From assembly GCF_010667645.1 (NCBI RefSeq), contig NZ_WHZV01000001.1, positions 78,606-142,605 of the forward strand: DNA of 64,000 bases, written 5' to 3'. Both the position numbers and the translations under genes were made by a program. Below the pieces are notes generated by a model that was not told where the DNA came from, made no database searches, and saw only the letters and a program-made list of their open reading frames with translations. The DNA comes from Bifidobacterium platyrrhinorum. GTDB taxonomy: Bacteria > Actinomycetota > Actinomycetes > Actinomycetales > Bifidobacteriaceae. Shown here one piece after another: positions 16,969-25,467 of the stretch; the first letter of the stretch is position 1, and every line of letters starts with the position of its first letter.

Positions 16969-17226
16969 GCCCCTCGACGGACAATCGACGGTTCCCGATG
17001 CCGAGGGGCGTGGAATCCTGTCCCTCGGCGGGAATCCGCTTTCATTCCGCGTCGAGGGGCACAAGGCCGTGTCCCTCGACGGGAATTGGTCCTCACTTTG
17101 CGTCGGGGGACATGTGCCCGCAATTGTGATCGTTGGAAAATGGCGGTTTTCGATACGCCCGTTCTCGTCCGTGGCGTGGGGTCGTGCCCTTCGACGGGAA
17201 TTCCTCCTCGTTTTGCGTCGAGGGGC
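16969..17226. repeat. Array of four 41-base palindromic units (locus 1)
   Basis: Four units of exactly 41 bases lie at 16969-17009, 17020-17060, 17071-17111 and 17186-17226. Each begins with about GCCCCTCGACGG and ends with about CGTCGAGGGGC, so every unit can fold into a hairpin; the middle differs between units. The first three are separated by exactly 10 bases of unrelated sequence. The last gap is 74 bases and carries the motif GGAAAATGGCG. The same architecture recurs at 48684-48940. The 51-base period equals 17 codons and about five helical turns. Open frames cross the array on both strands, but these follow from the symmetry and are not annotated as genes. Confidence 0.85.
17133..17155 (+). 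repeat. Core motif between palindromes, copy in locus 1
   Basis: TTGGAAAATGGCGGTTTTCGATA lies in the long gap of the array; the first 20 bases carry the shared core. A near match is at 48797-48819 in the second array, and a shorter match lies on the minus strand at 441-462. GGAAAA and TTTTC can pair around ATGGCGG. Confidence 0.7.
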
Positions 17227-17260
17227 ATGGATTTCGCGTCCCCATGCGCTGCGTTGCGCG

Positions 17261-17332
17261 TGCCGCGGCCGCGCGGCTGCATCCGGCATGATGCCGCGGC
17301 CGCGCGGCGTGGAATGTGCATGTGCACATGCA
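17261..17332. repeat. 17-base direct repeat and 16-base palindrome
   Basis: TGCCGCGGCCGCGCGGC occurs at 17261 and again at 17292, and TGCATGTGCACATGCA at 17317-17332 is a perfect palindrome. They fill the remainder of the gene-free stretch (16875-17515) together with the 41-base units. Function unknown. Confidence 0.7.
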
Positions 17333-17455
17333 GTACGTGCGAGTACATCCCATCGGGCGGTTGGCTGCGTCCGAATCCAGGCCGGTGGGGGCATTCGATT
17401 CCAAGGGCGACCGAAGATGACATAGCCCTGCGAAGAGCGAGGGGCATTCGCTTCC

Positions 17456-17466
17456 GGGGGGGGGGG
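17456..17466 (+). repeat. Run of 11 G
   Basis: An uninterrupted G11 lies 50 bases before the Fur-type operator and 136 bases before the metal-binding lipoprotein start. Such tracts can vary in length by slippage. It is outside any supported coding frame. Confidence 0.9.
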
Positions 17467-17515
17467 ACGATTTGCCATGGCGATTCCGTCCTGTGACACG
17501 CCGATTCATTGCTAA

Positions 17516-17530
17516 TGATAATAGTTCTCA
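17516..17530. promoter_or_regulatory. Fur-family operator (7-1-7) before the metal-binding lipoprotein
   Basis: TGATAATAGTTCTCA is a 7-1-7 inverted repeat of the Fur/Zur/PerR type (TGA-N-AA-N on both arms). It lies 72 bases before the lipoprotein start. The Fur-family regulator encoded at 16417 is the obvious candidate ligand. Assignment rests on pattern, not on measured binding. Confidence 0.65.
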
Positions 17531-17601
17531 ATATGTGTTATGGTGTGGTCTGTCATCAGGAAGCGGCCGGGAGGCGGCCGCGTAGAGAGGAAACATCCAT
17601 C

Positions 17602-18522
17602 ATGTCCATTCCGAACACCATCAAGGCATCCGTCATGCGCGGGCTGGCCGCCGTGGCCGCGATCGCGGCGATCGGCTCCGTCGCCGCATGCGGCTCCGGC
17701 GAGGCCGCCGACGGTTCGTCCGCGGGAAAGGTCGAGGTCGTCGCCTCCATCAACCAGTGGGGCTCCGTCGCCCGCGACCTCGGCGGCGACCACGTCGACG
17801 TCACCGCGATCATGACCAAGACCAATGTGGAGGCGCACGACTACGAGCCCACCGCGCAGGACGTCGCGAAGATCGGCGCCGCGAAGGTCGCCGTCGTCAA
17901 CGGCGCCGACTACGACCCGTGGGCGTCCAAGGCCGCCGGATCCGCCAAGGCCACGCTGGTCGACGCCGCCGAGACGGGCGGGATCAAGGAAGGCGACAAC
18001 CCGCACGTGTGGTTCTCGGCCAAGGTGCGTTCGGCCGCCGCCGACGCGATCACCAAGGCCTACCAGCAGGCCGATCCGGCCCACAAGGACGATTACGCCA
18101 AGCTCAACAAGGACTGGCACGCCAAGGAGGACCGGCTCGAGTCCAAGATCGGGGACGTCTCCGCCAAGACCAAGGGACTGCCGTACGCCGCCACCGAATC
18201 CGTGGCCTGGTACCTCGCCGACGATCTCGGGATGACGGACGCCACGCCGAAGGGATACAAGCAGGCCTCCGCCAACGAAAGCGAGCCGACCGCGGCCGAC
18301 ATCAACGCGTTCCGGAACGCGCTCGAGGACGGCGAATCCATCGACATGCTCGTCCTCAACACGCAGGAGGAGAACTCCACCACCAAGCAGATCATCTCCG
18401 CCGCCAAGGAGGGGGACGTGCCGACCGTCGAACTCACCGAGCAGATGCCGTCGCAGTACGACGATCTGCTCGACTGGATGGACGCTCTCGTCGACGATTT
18501 CGCGAACGCCGCCGCCAAGTAG
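17602..18522 (+). CDS. Zn/Mn ABC transporter substrate-binding lipoprotein
   Basis: A 306-residue cluster A-I (ZnuA/TroA-like) metal-binding protein. The N-terminus has a hydrophobic signal and a lipobox SVAAC around residue 31, so it is anchored outside the membrane by lipidated Cys. Metal ligands can be seen as the His of EAHDYEPT and the His of NPHVW. At the third site the usual zinc His seems replaced by ATESVAWYL, with Glu as in manganese-type PsaA. There is no long His-rich loop. The start at 17602 follows GAGAGGAAA. No permease or ATPase gene is adjacent, so it must serve a transporter encoded elsewhere. A Fur-type operator lies upstream. Confidence 0.88.
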   Translation: MSIPNTIKASVMRGLAAVAAIAAIGSVAACGSGEAADGSSAGKVEVVASINQWGSVARDLGGDHVDVTAIMTKTNVEAHDYEPTAQDVAKIGAAKVAVVNGADYDPWASKAAGSAKATLVDAAETGGIKEGDNPHVWFSAKVRSAAADAITKAYQQADPAHKDDYAKLNKDWHAKEDRLESKIGDVSAKTKGLPYAATESVAWYLADDLGMTDATPKGYKQASANESEPTAADINAFRNALEDGESIDMLVLNTQEENSTTKQIISAAKEGDVPTVELTEQMPSQYDDLLDWMDALVDDFANAAAK

Positions 18523-18592
18523 GTGACGTCCGGAGCCGCCATCGCCGGGCGCGGCCCGGAATCCCTTGGGGTCGGGGTGCCCGCACGGGAAT

Positions 18593-18625
18593 AAGGGTGT
18601 CTCGGGAACGGTCCGAGGCACCCTT
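18593..18625 (+). terminator. Terminator after the metal-binding lipoprotein
   Basis: A 13-bp stem with one G-U pair (AAGGGTGTCTCGG with CCGAGGCACCCTT), with a 7-base loop and a partial T-run, lies 70 bases after the stop codon. Confidence 0.75.
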
Positions 18626-18851
18626 TGCGTTAGGGTGATTGGTTAGGGAATCGTGTGGGATTCGTCCCTTCCATGGTTTCCCCAAGGTTAACGAAAGACA
18701 ATATGCCTCTGGACGACAGGTGAACCGTGTCGCGGGAGGCGTCGGCGCGTGGGCCGGGGCCGGACACGGCTCCGGTGTCCGTCATACCGTGCCGCGGCAC
18801 GGACGGATATGGGCAACCGAGACAACCGAGCGTATGGGTGAAGCAGACAGT

Positions 18852-20993
18852 ATGAAGCAGGAATCGCACGGCAGGGACGAACGCGGCGTCGAACGGGACG
18901 CCCGAGCGACTGGCGCATCGGCCGGGGCGGCCGCCAAGGATGCGGGGACTCCGGATGGCGAGGACCGCGCGCGCGGTCGTATCTCGCCCATCCGTCCCAG
19001 GCCGTTCCCCGGCTGGCTGTACGGCGTGCTGTTCGTCCTGTTCGACATCGCCGCCGTCGCGATCCTCGAGGTCGGGGTGAGCCTCGGCGCCTCCTCGCGC
19101 GTCACCCTGTCCAGCCCGGAGGTCGGCTGGGACTTCGTCGGCAAGATGTTCAACGTCCGCGAACCCAACTTCGTGTTCCTGCTCAACGTCCTGCTCGTCG
19201 GCGTGCTCTATCTCGCGCTGCTCATGGTCTTCAACCGGTTCTGGATCGCCACGCCGGTACTGATCGCCGCGGCGATCGTCGTCGCCGTCATCGAGCATTT
19301 CAAGATCTCGATCCGCTACGAGGCCGTGCTGCCCTCCGACCTCAACTTCCTCAAGGCCGATGCGGGCAATCTCATGGGCTTCATGCCCGCCGGCGCCCAT
19401 TGGGTGATCCTCGCGGCCATCGCCGTGTTCGCCGTGTTCGTCGCCGTGTTCGTGGCCCTCGACCGTCTCGACGCCCGTCGCGGCCGGCTGTTCCGCGGCT
19501 CCGACCGCCAGACCCGGTCGGCGGACGCGGTCGCCCGCCTGTTGCTCGTGCTCGTGCCCGGCCTGTTCTTCGGCCTGTACGCGATGCAGGTGAGCACCGT
19601 CGGCAGCTGGGCGAAGGGCCTCGCCACCGTGATGGGCGACAAGCCGTCCATGTGGGATTCCGTCTACGACGCGCAGCGCAACGGCCCGCTCGTCGCGTTC
19701 ATGCGACAGGTCAACCCCAAGGTGATGGACAAGCCGTCCGACTATTCCGAGGAGACGATGAAGCAGGTCGTCGCCCGTTACGAGAAGGCGGCCAAGGACA
19801 TCAACGCCTCGCGCAAATCCAGCCTGACCGACTCCACCGTCATCTACGTGCTGTCCGAATCCTTCTCCGACACCTCGCGCGTGCCGGGGCTGAAGACCAA
19901 CAAGGATTCGATGCCCCGCATCCGCCAGATCAAGGAGCACACCACCTCCGGCCTCATGCTGTCCTCCGGGTACGGCGGCGGCACCGCGAACCTCGAATAC
20001 ATGGGCCTGACCGGCCTGTCCATGGCGAACTTCGATTCGTCGCTGACCAGCCCGTACCAGCAGCTCGTGCCCGGCGAGCATTGGACGCCCACCATCAACC
20101 AGATGTGGGGCGCCTCCAAGAACTCCATCGGCCTGCACCCGTACGAATCGTCCATGTACTCGCGCGCCACCAACTACAAGAAGTTCGGGTTCTCCCACTT
20201 CTACACGCTCACCGGGCCGGACGTCATCTCCCATCAGGACAGGATCGACGACAGCCGCTACGTCTCCGACGCCGCCACCTACCTCAGCACCCTGGAGGAG
20301 GTCGAGAAGTCCGATTCCAACCAGTTCCTGCAGGTCATCACCATGCAGAACCACATGCCCTACCACGGGTGGTACAAGAACAACGACTTCACCGCCGAAT
20401 CCACCACCGGCACGCCGCTCGGCAAGGACGAGCAGGAGTCCATCGAGACCTATCAGAAGGGGCAGGCGATCACCGACGAGGCCACCGCCGACTTCCTCGA
20501 CAAGCTCGACGCGATCGACAAGCCGATCACCGTCGTCTTCTACGGCGACCATCTGCCCGGCATCTATTCGTCCGCCAGCGAGGACGACGACAATTCGCTC
20601 GCCCTCCACCTGACCGATTACTTCATCTGGTCGAACAAGGCGTCCTCGTCGCAGGGCGAGAAGATCGACGGCGCCGCCTATTCGTCGCCGAACTTCTTCG
20701 TCGCGCAGGCCGCCGAGCACATGGACGCCAAGGTGTCGCCCTATCTCGCGTTCCTCACGCTCATGCACGAGAAGGTGGCCGCGATGGAGCCGCCGGTCGT
20801 CAACAAGATCCAGGGCTGGGACCGCATCCCCGAGGGCCAGGCGATCTACCTCGATTCCAAGGGCGACCCGATGGCCGAAAGCGACTTCGACCAGGAGACG
20901 AAGCAGCTGCTCGAGGACTACAAGCTCATCCAGTACGACATCACCGACGGCAAGAACTACCTCAAGGACACCGGTTTCATGACATTGCCGTAA
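18852..20993 (+). CDS. LTA-synthase-family membrane phosphotransferase (sulfatase fold)
   Basis: A 713-residue protein with five or so transmembrane helices in residues about 50-270, then a long extracellular alkaline-phosphatase/sulfatase domain. Motifs of the LtaS family are visible: YVLSESFSDTSRVPGL around residue 335 with the catalytic-type Ser/Thr region, NLEYMGLTGLSM, and FYGDHLPG near residue 560 with metal-binding Asp and His. Members transfer glycerol phosphate or other phospho-groups from lipids to surface polymers, so a role in teichoic-acid-like or glycan decoration is likely. The start is uncertain: ATGs at 18834 and 18852 both lack a good RBS. The last two codons and the stop (TTG CCG TAA) are part of a dispersed hairpin repeat. 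Confidence 0.82.
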   Translation: MKQESHGRDERGVERDARATGASAGAAAKDAGTPDGEDRARGRISPIRPRPFPGWLYGVLFVLFDIAAVAILEVGVSLGASSRVTLSSPEVGWDFVGKMFNVREPNFVFLLNVLLVGVLYLALLMVFNRFWIATPVLIAAAIVVAVIEHFKISIRYEAVLPSDLNFLKADAGNLMGFMPAGAHWVILAAIAVFAVFVAVFVALDRLDARRGRLFRGSDRQTRSADAVARLLLVLVPGLFFGLYAMQVSTVGSWAKGLATVMGDKPSMWDSVYDAQRNGPLVAFMRQVNPKVMDKPSDYSEETMKQVVARYEKAAKDINASRKSSLTDSTVIYVLSESFSDTSRVPGLKTNKDSMPRIRQIKEHTTSGLMLSSGYGGGTANLEYMGLTGLSMANFDSSLTSPYQQLVPGEHWTPTINQMWGASKNSIGLHPYESSMYSRATNYKKFGFSHFYTLTGPDVISHQDRIDDSRYVSDAATYLSTLEEVEKSDSNQFLQVITMQNHMPYHGWYKNNDFTAESTTGTPLGKDEQESIETYQKGQAITDEATADFLDKLDAIDKPITVVFYGDHLPGIYSSASEDDDNSLALHLTDYFIWSNKASSSQGEKIDGAAYSSPNFFVAQAAEHMDAKVSPYLAFLTLMHEKVAAMEPPVVNKIQGWDRIPEGQAIYLDSKGDPMAESDFDQETKQLLEDYKLIQYDITDGKNYLKDTGFMTLP

Positions 20994-21159
20994 AGCGGAC
21001 GGCCCGGTGGGCCGTCCGTAGGCAATGTCGCGCGCTGACAGGCGCGCCGGAAAACGCGGGGCGCAGCCCCGTCCGTAATTGCGGTGCCGTTGCCGTAAAG
21101 CGGACGGCCCGGTGGGCCGTCCGTAGGCAATGTCGCGCGCCGACAGGCGCGCCGGAAAA
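20985..21159 (+). repeat. Two 70-base hairpin repeats, the first covering a stop codon
   Basis: Bases 20985-21054 and 21090-21159 are identical at 69 of 70 positions. Each begins TTGCCGTAAAGCGGAC and contains a 10-bp stem (CGGACGGCCC with GGGCCGTCCG), then a pair of GCGCGC blocks round GACAG. The first copy supplies the stop codon TAA of the LTA-synthase-like gene. A diverged third copy is at 31862. The bases between and after the copies (to 21200) also fold into small GC hairpins. The rest of the gap to 21338 holds only the leader of the nucleoside hydrolase. Confidence 0.9.
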
Positions 21160-21338
21160 ACGTGGGGACGTCCCCCGCCGTCCGGCGACACCCGATTCCG
21201 TCCGTTGTTTTGATTTTCGCGGTTTCGGATGTACGTTATGACGGAGGTTAAACCTTTTACCCCATGATGGGCGCGGGTCTGGCCGACGTTGCAACGGCAT
21301 GCGACGATCGAAGAAGATGAAACAACGGAGGAGTTGCC

Positions 21339-22280
21339 ATGACGAAGAAGATCATCCTGGACTGCGATCCCGGGCACGACGACGCCGTCGCCATCCTGCT
21401 GGCGGTCGGCAATCCGAACATCGACCTGCTCGGCGTCACCACGGTGGGCGGCAACCAGAGCCTCGACAAGGTGACCTACAACGCGCGCGCCGTGCTGGAG
21501 AAGGCGCACGCCACCGACGTGCCCGTCCACGCCGGCTGCGACCGTCCGCTCGTGCGCAAGCAGGAGGTCGCCGCCTCCATCCACGGCGAGACCGGACTCG
21601 ACGGCGTCGAACTGCCCGAGCCGACCCGCCCGCTGGACCCGGGCCATGCGGTCAACTGGATCATCGACACGATTATGAACAACGAGCCCGGCACCATCAC
21701 GCTCGTGCCGACCGGCCCGCTGACCAACATCGCCATGGCCGCCCGCCTCGAGCCGCGCATCGTCGACCGCGTCAAGGAGGTCGTGCTCATGGGCGGCGGC
21801 TACCACGTCGGCAACTGGACCGCCGTGGCCGAATTCAACATCAAGGTCGACCCGGAGGCCGCCCACATCGTCTTCGAGGAGGATTGGCCCGTCACCATGG
21901 TCGGCCTCGACCTGACGCACCAGGCCCTGTGCACGCCCGCCGTGCAGAAGCGCATCGAAGGCGTCGGCACCGACCTGGCGATGTTCGTGTCCGGTCTCAT
22001 GGACTTCTTCCGCAAGACGTACCAGGACAACCAGGACTTCATCGACCCGCCGGTGCACGACCCGTGCACCGTCGCCTACCTCATCGACCCGTCCGTCGTC
22101 ACCACGCGCCGCTGCCCGGTGCACGTCGAACTGCGCGGCGAATACACGCTCGCCATGACCGTCGCCGACCTGCGCGGCCCCGAACCTGCCGCGGAGGAAT
22201 GCCATACGCAGGTGGCCGTCAAGCTCGACTTCGACAGGTTCTGGGACCTGGTCACCGAGGCGATCAGGACGATCGGCTGA
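21339..22280 (+). CDS. Inosine-uridine-type nucleoside hydrolase
   Basis: A 313-residue IunH/RihA-type N-ribohydrolase. The N-terminal DCDPGHDDAVAILLA holds the aspartate cluster that binds calcium; later EFNIKVDPEAAHIV and VHDPCTVAYL supply further active-site residues. It splits nucleosides into base and ribose. GGAGGAG precedes the ATG at good spacing. It is followed after 55 bases by an MFS transporter gene, making a likely two-gene salvage operon in which the transporter brings in nucleosides. Substrate preference (purine or pyrimidine) cannot be told from sequence alone. Confidence 0.93.
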   Translation: MTKKIILDCDPGHDDAVAILLAVGNPNIDLLGVTTVGGNQSLDKVTYNARAVLEKAHATDVPVHAGCDRPLVRKQEVAASIHGETGLDGVELPEPTRPLDPGHAVNWIIDTIMNNEPGTITLVPTGPLTNIAMAARLEPRIVDRVKEVVLMGGGYHVGNWTAVAEFNIKVDPEAAHIVFEEDWPVTMVGLDLTHQALCTPAVQKRIEGVGTDLAMFVSGLMDFFRKTYQDNQDFIDPPVHDPCTVAYLIDPSVVTTRRCPVHVELRGEYTLAMTVADLRGPEPAAEECHTQVAVKLDFDRFWDLVTEAIRTIG

Positions 22281-22335
22281 TCCGGAACCCCGAAGAACCG
22301 CAAGAGACCAGAGAAAGGACCGGGAAGGACACACC

Positions 22336-23769
22336 ATGACCGCAACCAACGCAACCAACGAAGCCGGCAACGGCGGAATGCTCGACAAAGGCGGCAAATC
22401 CGTCGTCGCGCTGATGACCGCCCTGATGGCCGCCATCTTCGCCTTCCAGCTCAACGCCTCCATGCTCTCGCCCGCGCTGACGACCATGAGGATCGAGCTG
22501 GGCACCACCGACGCGCAGATCGGCCTCACCCAGACCGTCTTCTTCACCTCCTGCGCCGTCTTCTCGCTGTTCCTGCCCAGGCTCGGCGACCTGCTCGGAC
22601 GCAAGAAGGTGCTGCTCGGCATCCTCGCGCTCACCGCCGTCGGCTGCGTGATCTCCGCGCTCGCCGTGAACGTCGCGATGCTGATGATCGGCCGAGTGAT
22701 CCAGGGCGTCGCCGGCCCCGTCGTGGCGATCACGCTCATCATGCTGCACGCCAAGGTCACCGAGGACCGCAAATACGCCAAGCTCATGGCCATCCTCACC
22801 TCCGTCAACGGCGGCATCGGCGGCGTCGACGCCATCCTCGGCGGATGGCTCGCCGGCACGTTCGGCTTCCGTTCCGTGTTCTGGGTGATGGTCGGCGTGG
22901 CCGTCCTCGCCATCATCCTCGTCGTGTGCTTCGCCGAGGAAAGCACCGCCAGCGAAACCCCGAAGATGGATTGGGCCGGCGTCGTGTTCCTGTCCGCCGC
23001 GTTCCTCGCCGCCTACCTCGCCATCAACGAGATCCAGAAGCTCGCCGCCGCCAACTGGCTGCTCGTGGCGGGCGAGGTCGTGCTCGCGGCCGTCCTGTTC
23101 GTGATCTTCTGGAACGTCGAGAACCGCCAGAAGCACCCGATGGTGACCACCCGCTACCTCAAGCAGCGCCGCACCTGGGGCCTGCTGCTCACCACGCTGC
23201 TCACCATGACCGGCGTCTTCGCGATCATGAACGGCATCGTCCCCGCCCTCGCGCAGGACCCGGACGCCGGCGCCGGCATGAGCGCCAGCGTCGTCTCCTT
23301 CGCCACGCTCACCCCGTACGCGCTGGTCGGCCTCGCCTTCGGCCCCGTCGCCGGCATCCTGGCCTCCAGGTTCGGGTTCCGCACCGTGCTGCGCGGCGGC
23401 CTGATCGTGAGCGTCGCCGGCGCGCTGTTCGGCGTGTTCGTATCCAACACGCCGACCGTATGGGCGCTGGTCGTCATGTCGGTCGCATTGGGCGTCTCCT
23501 ACGCCGGCACCGCGAACATCATGCTCAACGGCCTCGGCGTCGTGCTCTCCCCGTCAGACAACCCCGGCTACCTGCCCGGACTGAACGCCGGCGCGTTCAA
23601 CCTGGGCGCGGGCCTGAGCTTCGCGATCCTGTACGCCGTGCAGAACGCGTTCACCGCCTCCTCGGGCGCGACCGCCGGCTACGCGGCCAGCATGTTCGGC
23701 GGCGTGGCGCTGCTCGTGCTCGCGCTGCTCGCCTCGCTGTGCATCCCCAAGGTCGGCGAAGCCGAGTGA
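22336..23769 (+). CDS. MFS transporter, DHA2-like, 14 helices
   Basis: A 477-residue major-facilitator protein. Hydrophobic segments are consistent with 12-14 helices; the loop motif LGDLLGRKKVLL between helices 2 and 3 and the RVIQGVAGPVVA segment resemble the drug:H+ antiporter-2 group. Because its gene directly follows a nucleoside hydrolase gene with a short gap and its own AAAGGA, nucleoside or nucleobase transport is a plausible role despite the drug-exporter look of the sequence. A hairpin terminator follows. Confidence 0.8.
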   Translation: MTATNATNEAGNGGMLDKGGKSVVALMTALMAAIFAFQLNASMLSPALTTMRIELGTTDAQIGLTQTVFFTSCAVFSLFLPRLGDLLGRKKVLLGILALTAVGCVISALAVNVAMLMIGRVIQGVAGPVVAITLIMLHAKVTEDRKYAKLMAILTSVNGGIGGVDAILGGWLAGTFGFRSVFWVMVGVAVLAIILVVCFAEESTASETPKMDWAGVVFLSAAFLAAYLAINEIQKLAAANWLLVAGEVVLAAVLFVIFWNVENRQKHPMVTTRYLKQRRTWGLLLTTLLTMTGVFAIMNGIVPALAQDPDAGAGMSASVVSFATLTPYALVGLAFGPVAGILASRFGFRTVLRGGLIVSVAGALFGVFVSNTPTVWALVVMSVALGVSYAGTANIMLNGLGVVLSPSDNPGYLPGLNAGAFNLGAGLSFAILYAVQNAFTASSGATAGYAASMFGGVALLVLALLASLCIPKVGEAE

Positions 23770-23788
23770 CCGCATGACGATCGGGACG

Positions 23789-23840
23789 ACGGGCCGGAAT
23801 CGGATGCACCGCATCGCGCGGGAATCCGGTTCCGGCCCGT
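23789..23840 (+). terminator. Hairpin after the MFS transporter gene
   Basis: ACGGGCCGGAA at 23789-23799 pairs with TTCCGGCCCGT at 23830-23840, with additional pairing in the 30-base loop. A long T-run is missing. Confidence 0.6.
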
Positions 23841-23868
23841 CGCGTCGTAGGAAAGGACAAGGCCGCAT

Positions 23869-25464
23869 ATGACCGACGACACGTTCCGCCGATTGAACAC
23901 CACCTTCGAATCCGGGCGCACCAGGCCGCTCGCATGGCGTCGCGCGCAACTGGACGCGTTGCGGCGCATGATGCGCGAACGCGGCGACGACCTCGCCGAG
24001 GCGGTCCACGCGGACCTCGGCAAGCCCGTGGCCGAGACCACGCTCACCGAACTCGACCTAATCGCCGCCGAAGCGCGGTTCGTACGCGACCGGATGGGCT
24101 CGTGGGCGCGCCGACGGCCCGTGGCGATGCCATGGGCGCTGCAGCCGGCCCTCGGATGGACGGTGGCCGAGCCGAAAGGCGTCGTGCTCGTCATCGCGCC
24201 GTGGAACTATCCGGTGCTGCTGTCGCTTGGGCCGATGGCCGACGCGCTCGCCGCAGGCAACGCCGTGTGCCTCAAGCCTTCCGAACTGGCGCCGCGCACG
24301 TCGGCGCTGCTCGCACGGCTCGTGCCACGGTATCTCGATCCGGACGCGGTCGCGGTGGTCGAGGGAGGAGCGAAGGAGACCGGCGCGTTGCTCGCGCGGC
24401 CGTTCGACCATGTCTTCTACACCGGCGGCGAGCGTGTGGGGCGGATCGTGATGGCGGCGGCCGCGAAACATCCCACGCCGGTCACGTTGGAGCTCGGCGG
24501 CAAGTCGCCGTGCTTCGTCGACGGAACCTGCGACCTCGGCGTGGCGGCGCGGCGCATCGCGTGGGGGAGGTTCACGAACGCGGGCCAGACCTGCGTGGCG
24601 CCCGACTATGTGCTCGCCACGCCCGACGTGGCCGAGGCGTTGGCGGAACGCATCGGCGTGGCCGTACGCGAATTCTACGGGGAGGATCCCCGGCGTTCCC
24701 CCGATTACGGGCGCATCGTCAACGGGCGTCACGTCGATCGCCTGTGCGGTCTGCTGCCCGTACGGGCGGCGTCCGGCGACGGGGCGTCCGGCCCCCGCGG
24801 AACGCACGTGTTGCGTCGCGACCTGAGGGAGCCCCTCGTCAAGGCGGCGTCCGCCATAGGCGCCGTCATCGACATGGCGGGGCGTCGGCTTTCCCGCGGG
24901 GCTGTCGTTCCTGCGGGCGACGGTCCCGGATCCGGCACGGCGGATGGCATCGTCGCGGTGCCGGGCGTGGCGGATCCGGCCGGACGGGTGGTGTGCGGCG
25001 GCGTGGTCGACCGCGAGGCCCGTTACGTCGCCCCCACGGTGCTGTTCGGCACGAGCCCGGACGCTCCGGTGATGCGCGAGGAGATCTTCGGGCCGATCCT
25101 GCCGGTGCTGGTCGTGCGCGACGCGGACGAGGCCATCCGGTTCGTCAACGCACGTCCCCGGCCGCTCGCCGCGTACGTGTTCTCACGGGACCGTGCGACC
25201 CGTCTCGCGTTCGAGCGGCGCACTTCGTCCGGCGCCCTCGGGTTCGGTCTGCCGCTGGGGCATCTCATGTCCGCGCGACTGCCGTTCGGCGGCGTGGGTG
25301 CGTCCGGCATCGGCGCCTACCACGGCAAGTCCGGGTTCAACGCGTTCAGCCACGTCAAGACGGTGACGGTGAAACCGTCGCATCCGGACACGCTGCGTCT
25401 GGTCTATCCGCCGTTCGACGCGATGACGCGCCGTGTCATCGACGTGCTGCGTCGGTTGGGTTGA
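23869..25464 (+). CDS. Aldehyde dehydrogenase (ALDH3-like)
   Basis: A 531-residue NAD(P)-dependent dehydrogenase. The fold is recognised by VIAPWNYPVLLSLGPMADAL near residue 108, the catalytic Glu in TLELGGKSPCF around 205, and the catalytic Cys in NAGQTCVAPDY around 240. ALDH3-type enzymes are usually 450-480 residues long. The excess here is an insertion of about 60-70 residues between roughly 300 and 370, Gly/Ala/Arg-rich and poorly conserved in look (around GTHVLRRDLREPL). It remains in frame, so the enzyme may still be active. Substrate unknown. GGAAAGGA lies before the ATG. The gene seems to be alone. Confidence 0.88.
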   Translation: MTDDTFRRLNTTFESGRTRPLAWRRAQLDALRRMMRERGDDLAEAVHADLGKPVAETTLTELDLIAAEARFVRDRMGSWARRRPVAMPWALQPALGWTVAEPKGVVLVIAPWNYPVLLSLGPMADALAAGNAVCLKPSELAPRTSALLARLVPRYLDPDAVAVVEGGAKETGALLARPFDHVFYTGGERVGRIVMAAAAKHPTPVTLELGGKSPCFVDGTCDLGVAARRIAWGRFTNAGQTCVAPDYVLATPDVAEALAERIGVAVREFYGEDPRRSPDYGRIVNGRHVDRLCGLLPVRAASGDGASGPRGTHVLRRDLREPLVKAASAIGAVIDMAGRRLSRGAVVPAGDGPGSGTADGIVAVPGVADPAGRVVCGGVVDREARYVAPTVLFGTSPDAPVMREEIFGPILPVLVVRDADEAIRFVNARPRPLAAYVFSRDRATRLAFERRTSSGALGFGLPLGHLMSARLPFGGVGASGIGAYHGKSGFNAFSHVKTVTVKPSHPDTLRLVYPPFDAMTRRVIDVLRRLG

Positions 25465-25467
25465 TAC

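Noticed and set aside
16969-17226. CRISPR array
   Set aside because: Units differ in their interiors, spacers are only 10 bases, one gap is 74 bases, and no cas gene is present.
16861-17496. Overlapping open frames crossing the palindrome array, with a 17-residue period (CPSTG...)
   Set aside because: The period simply mirrors the 51-base repeat. Frames are open on both strands because of the palindromic, GC-rich units; no RBS and no conserved protein look.
18630-22946. Open frame of 1438 residues on the minus strand
   Set aside because: It runs antisense to the LTA-synthase-like, nucleoside hydrolase and MFS genes. Its product is Arg/Gly/Val-rich low complexity, as expected for the stop-poor antisense frame of GC-rich genes.
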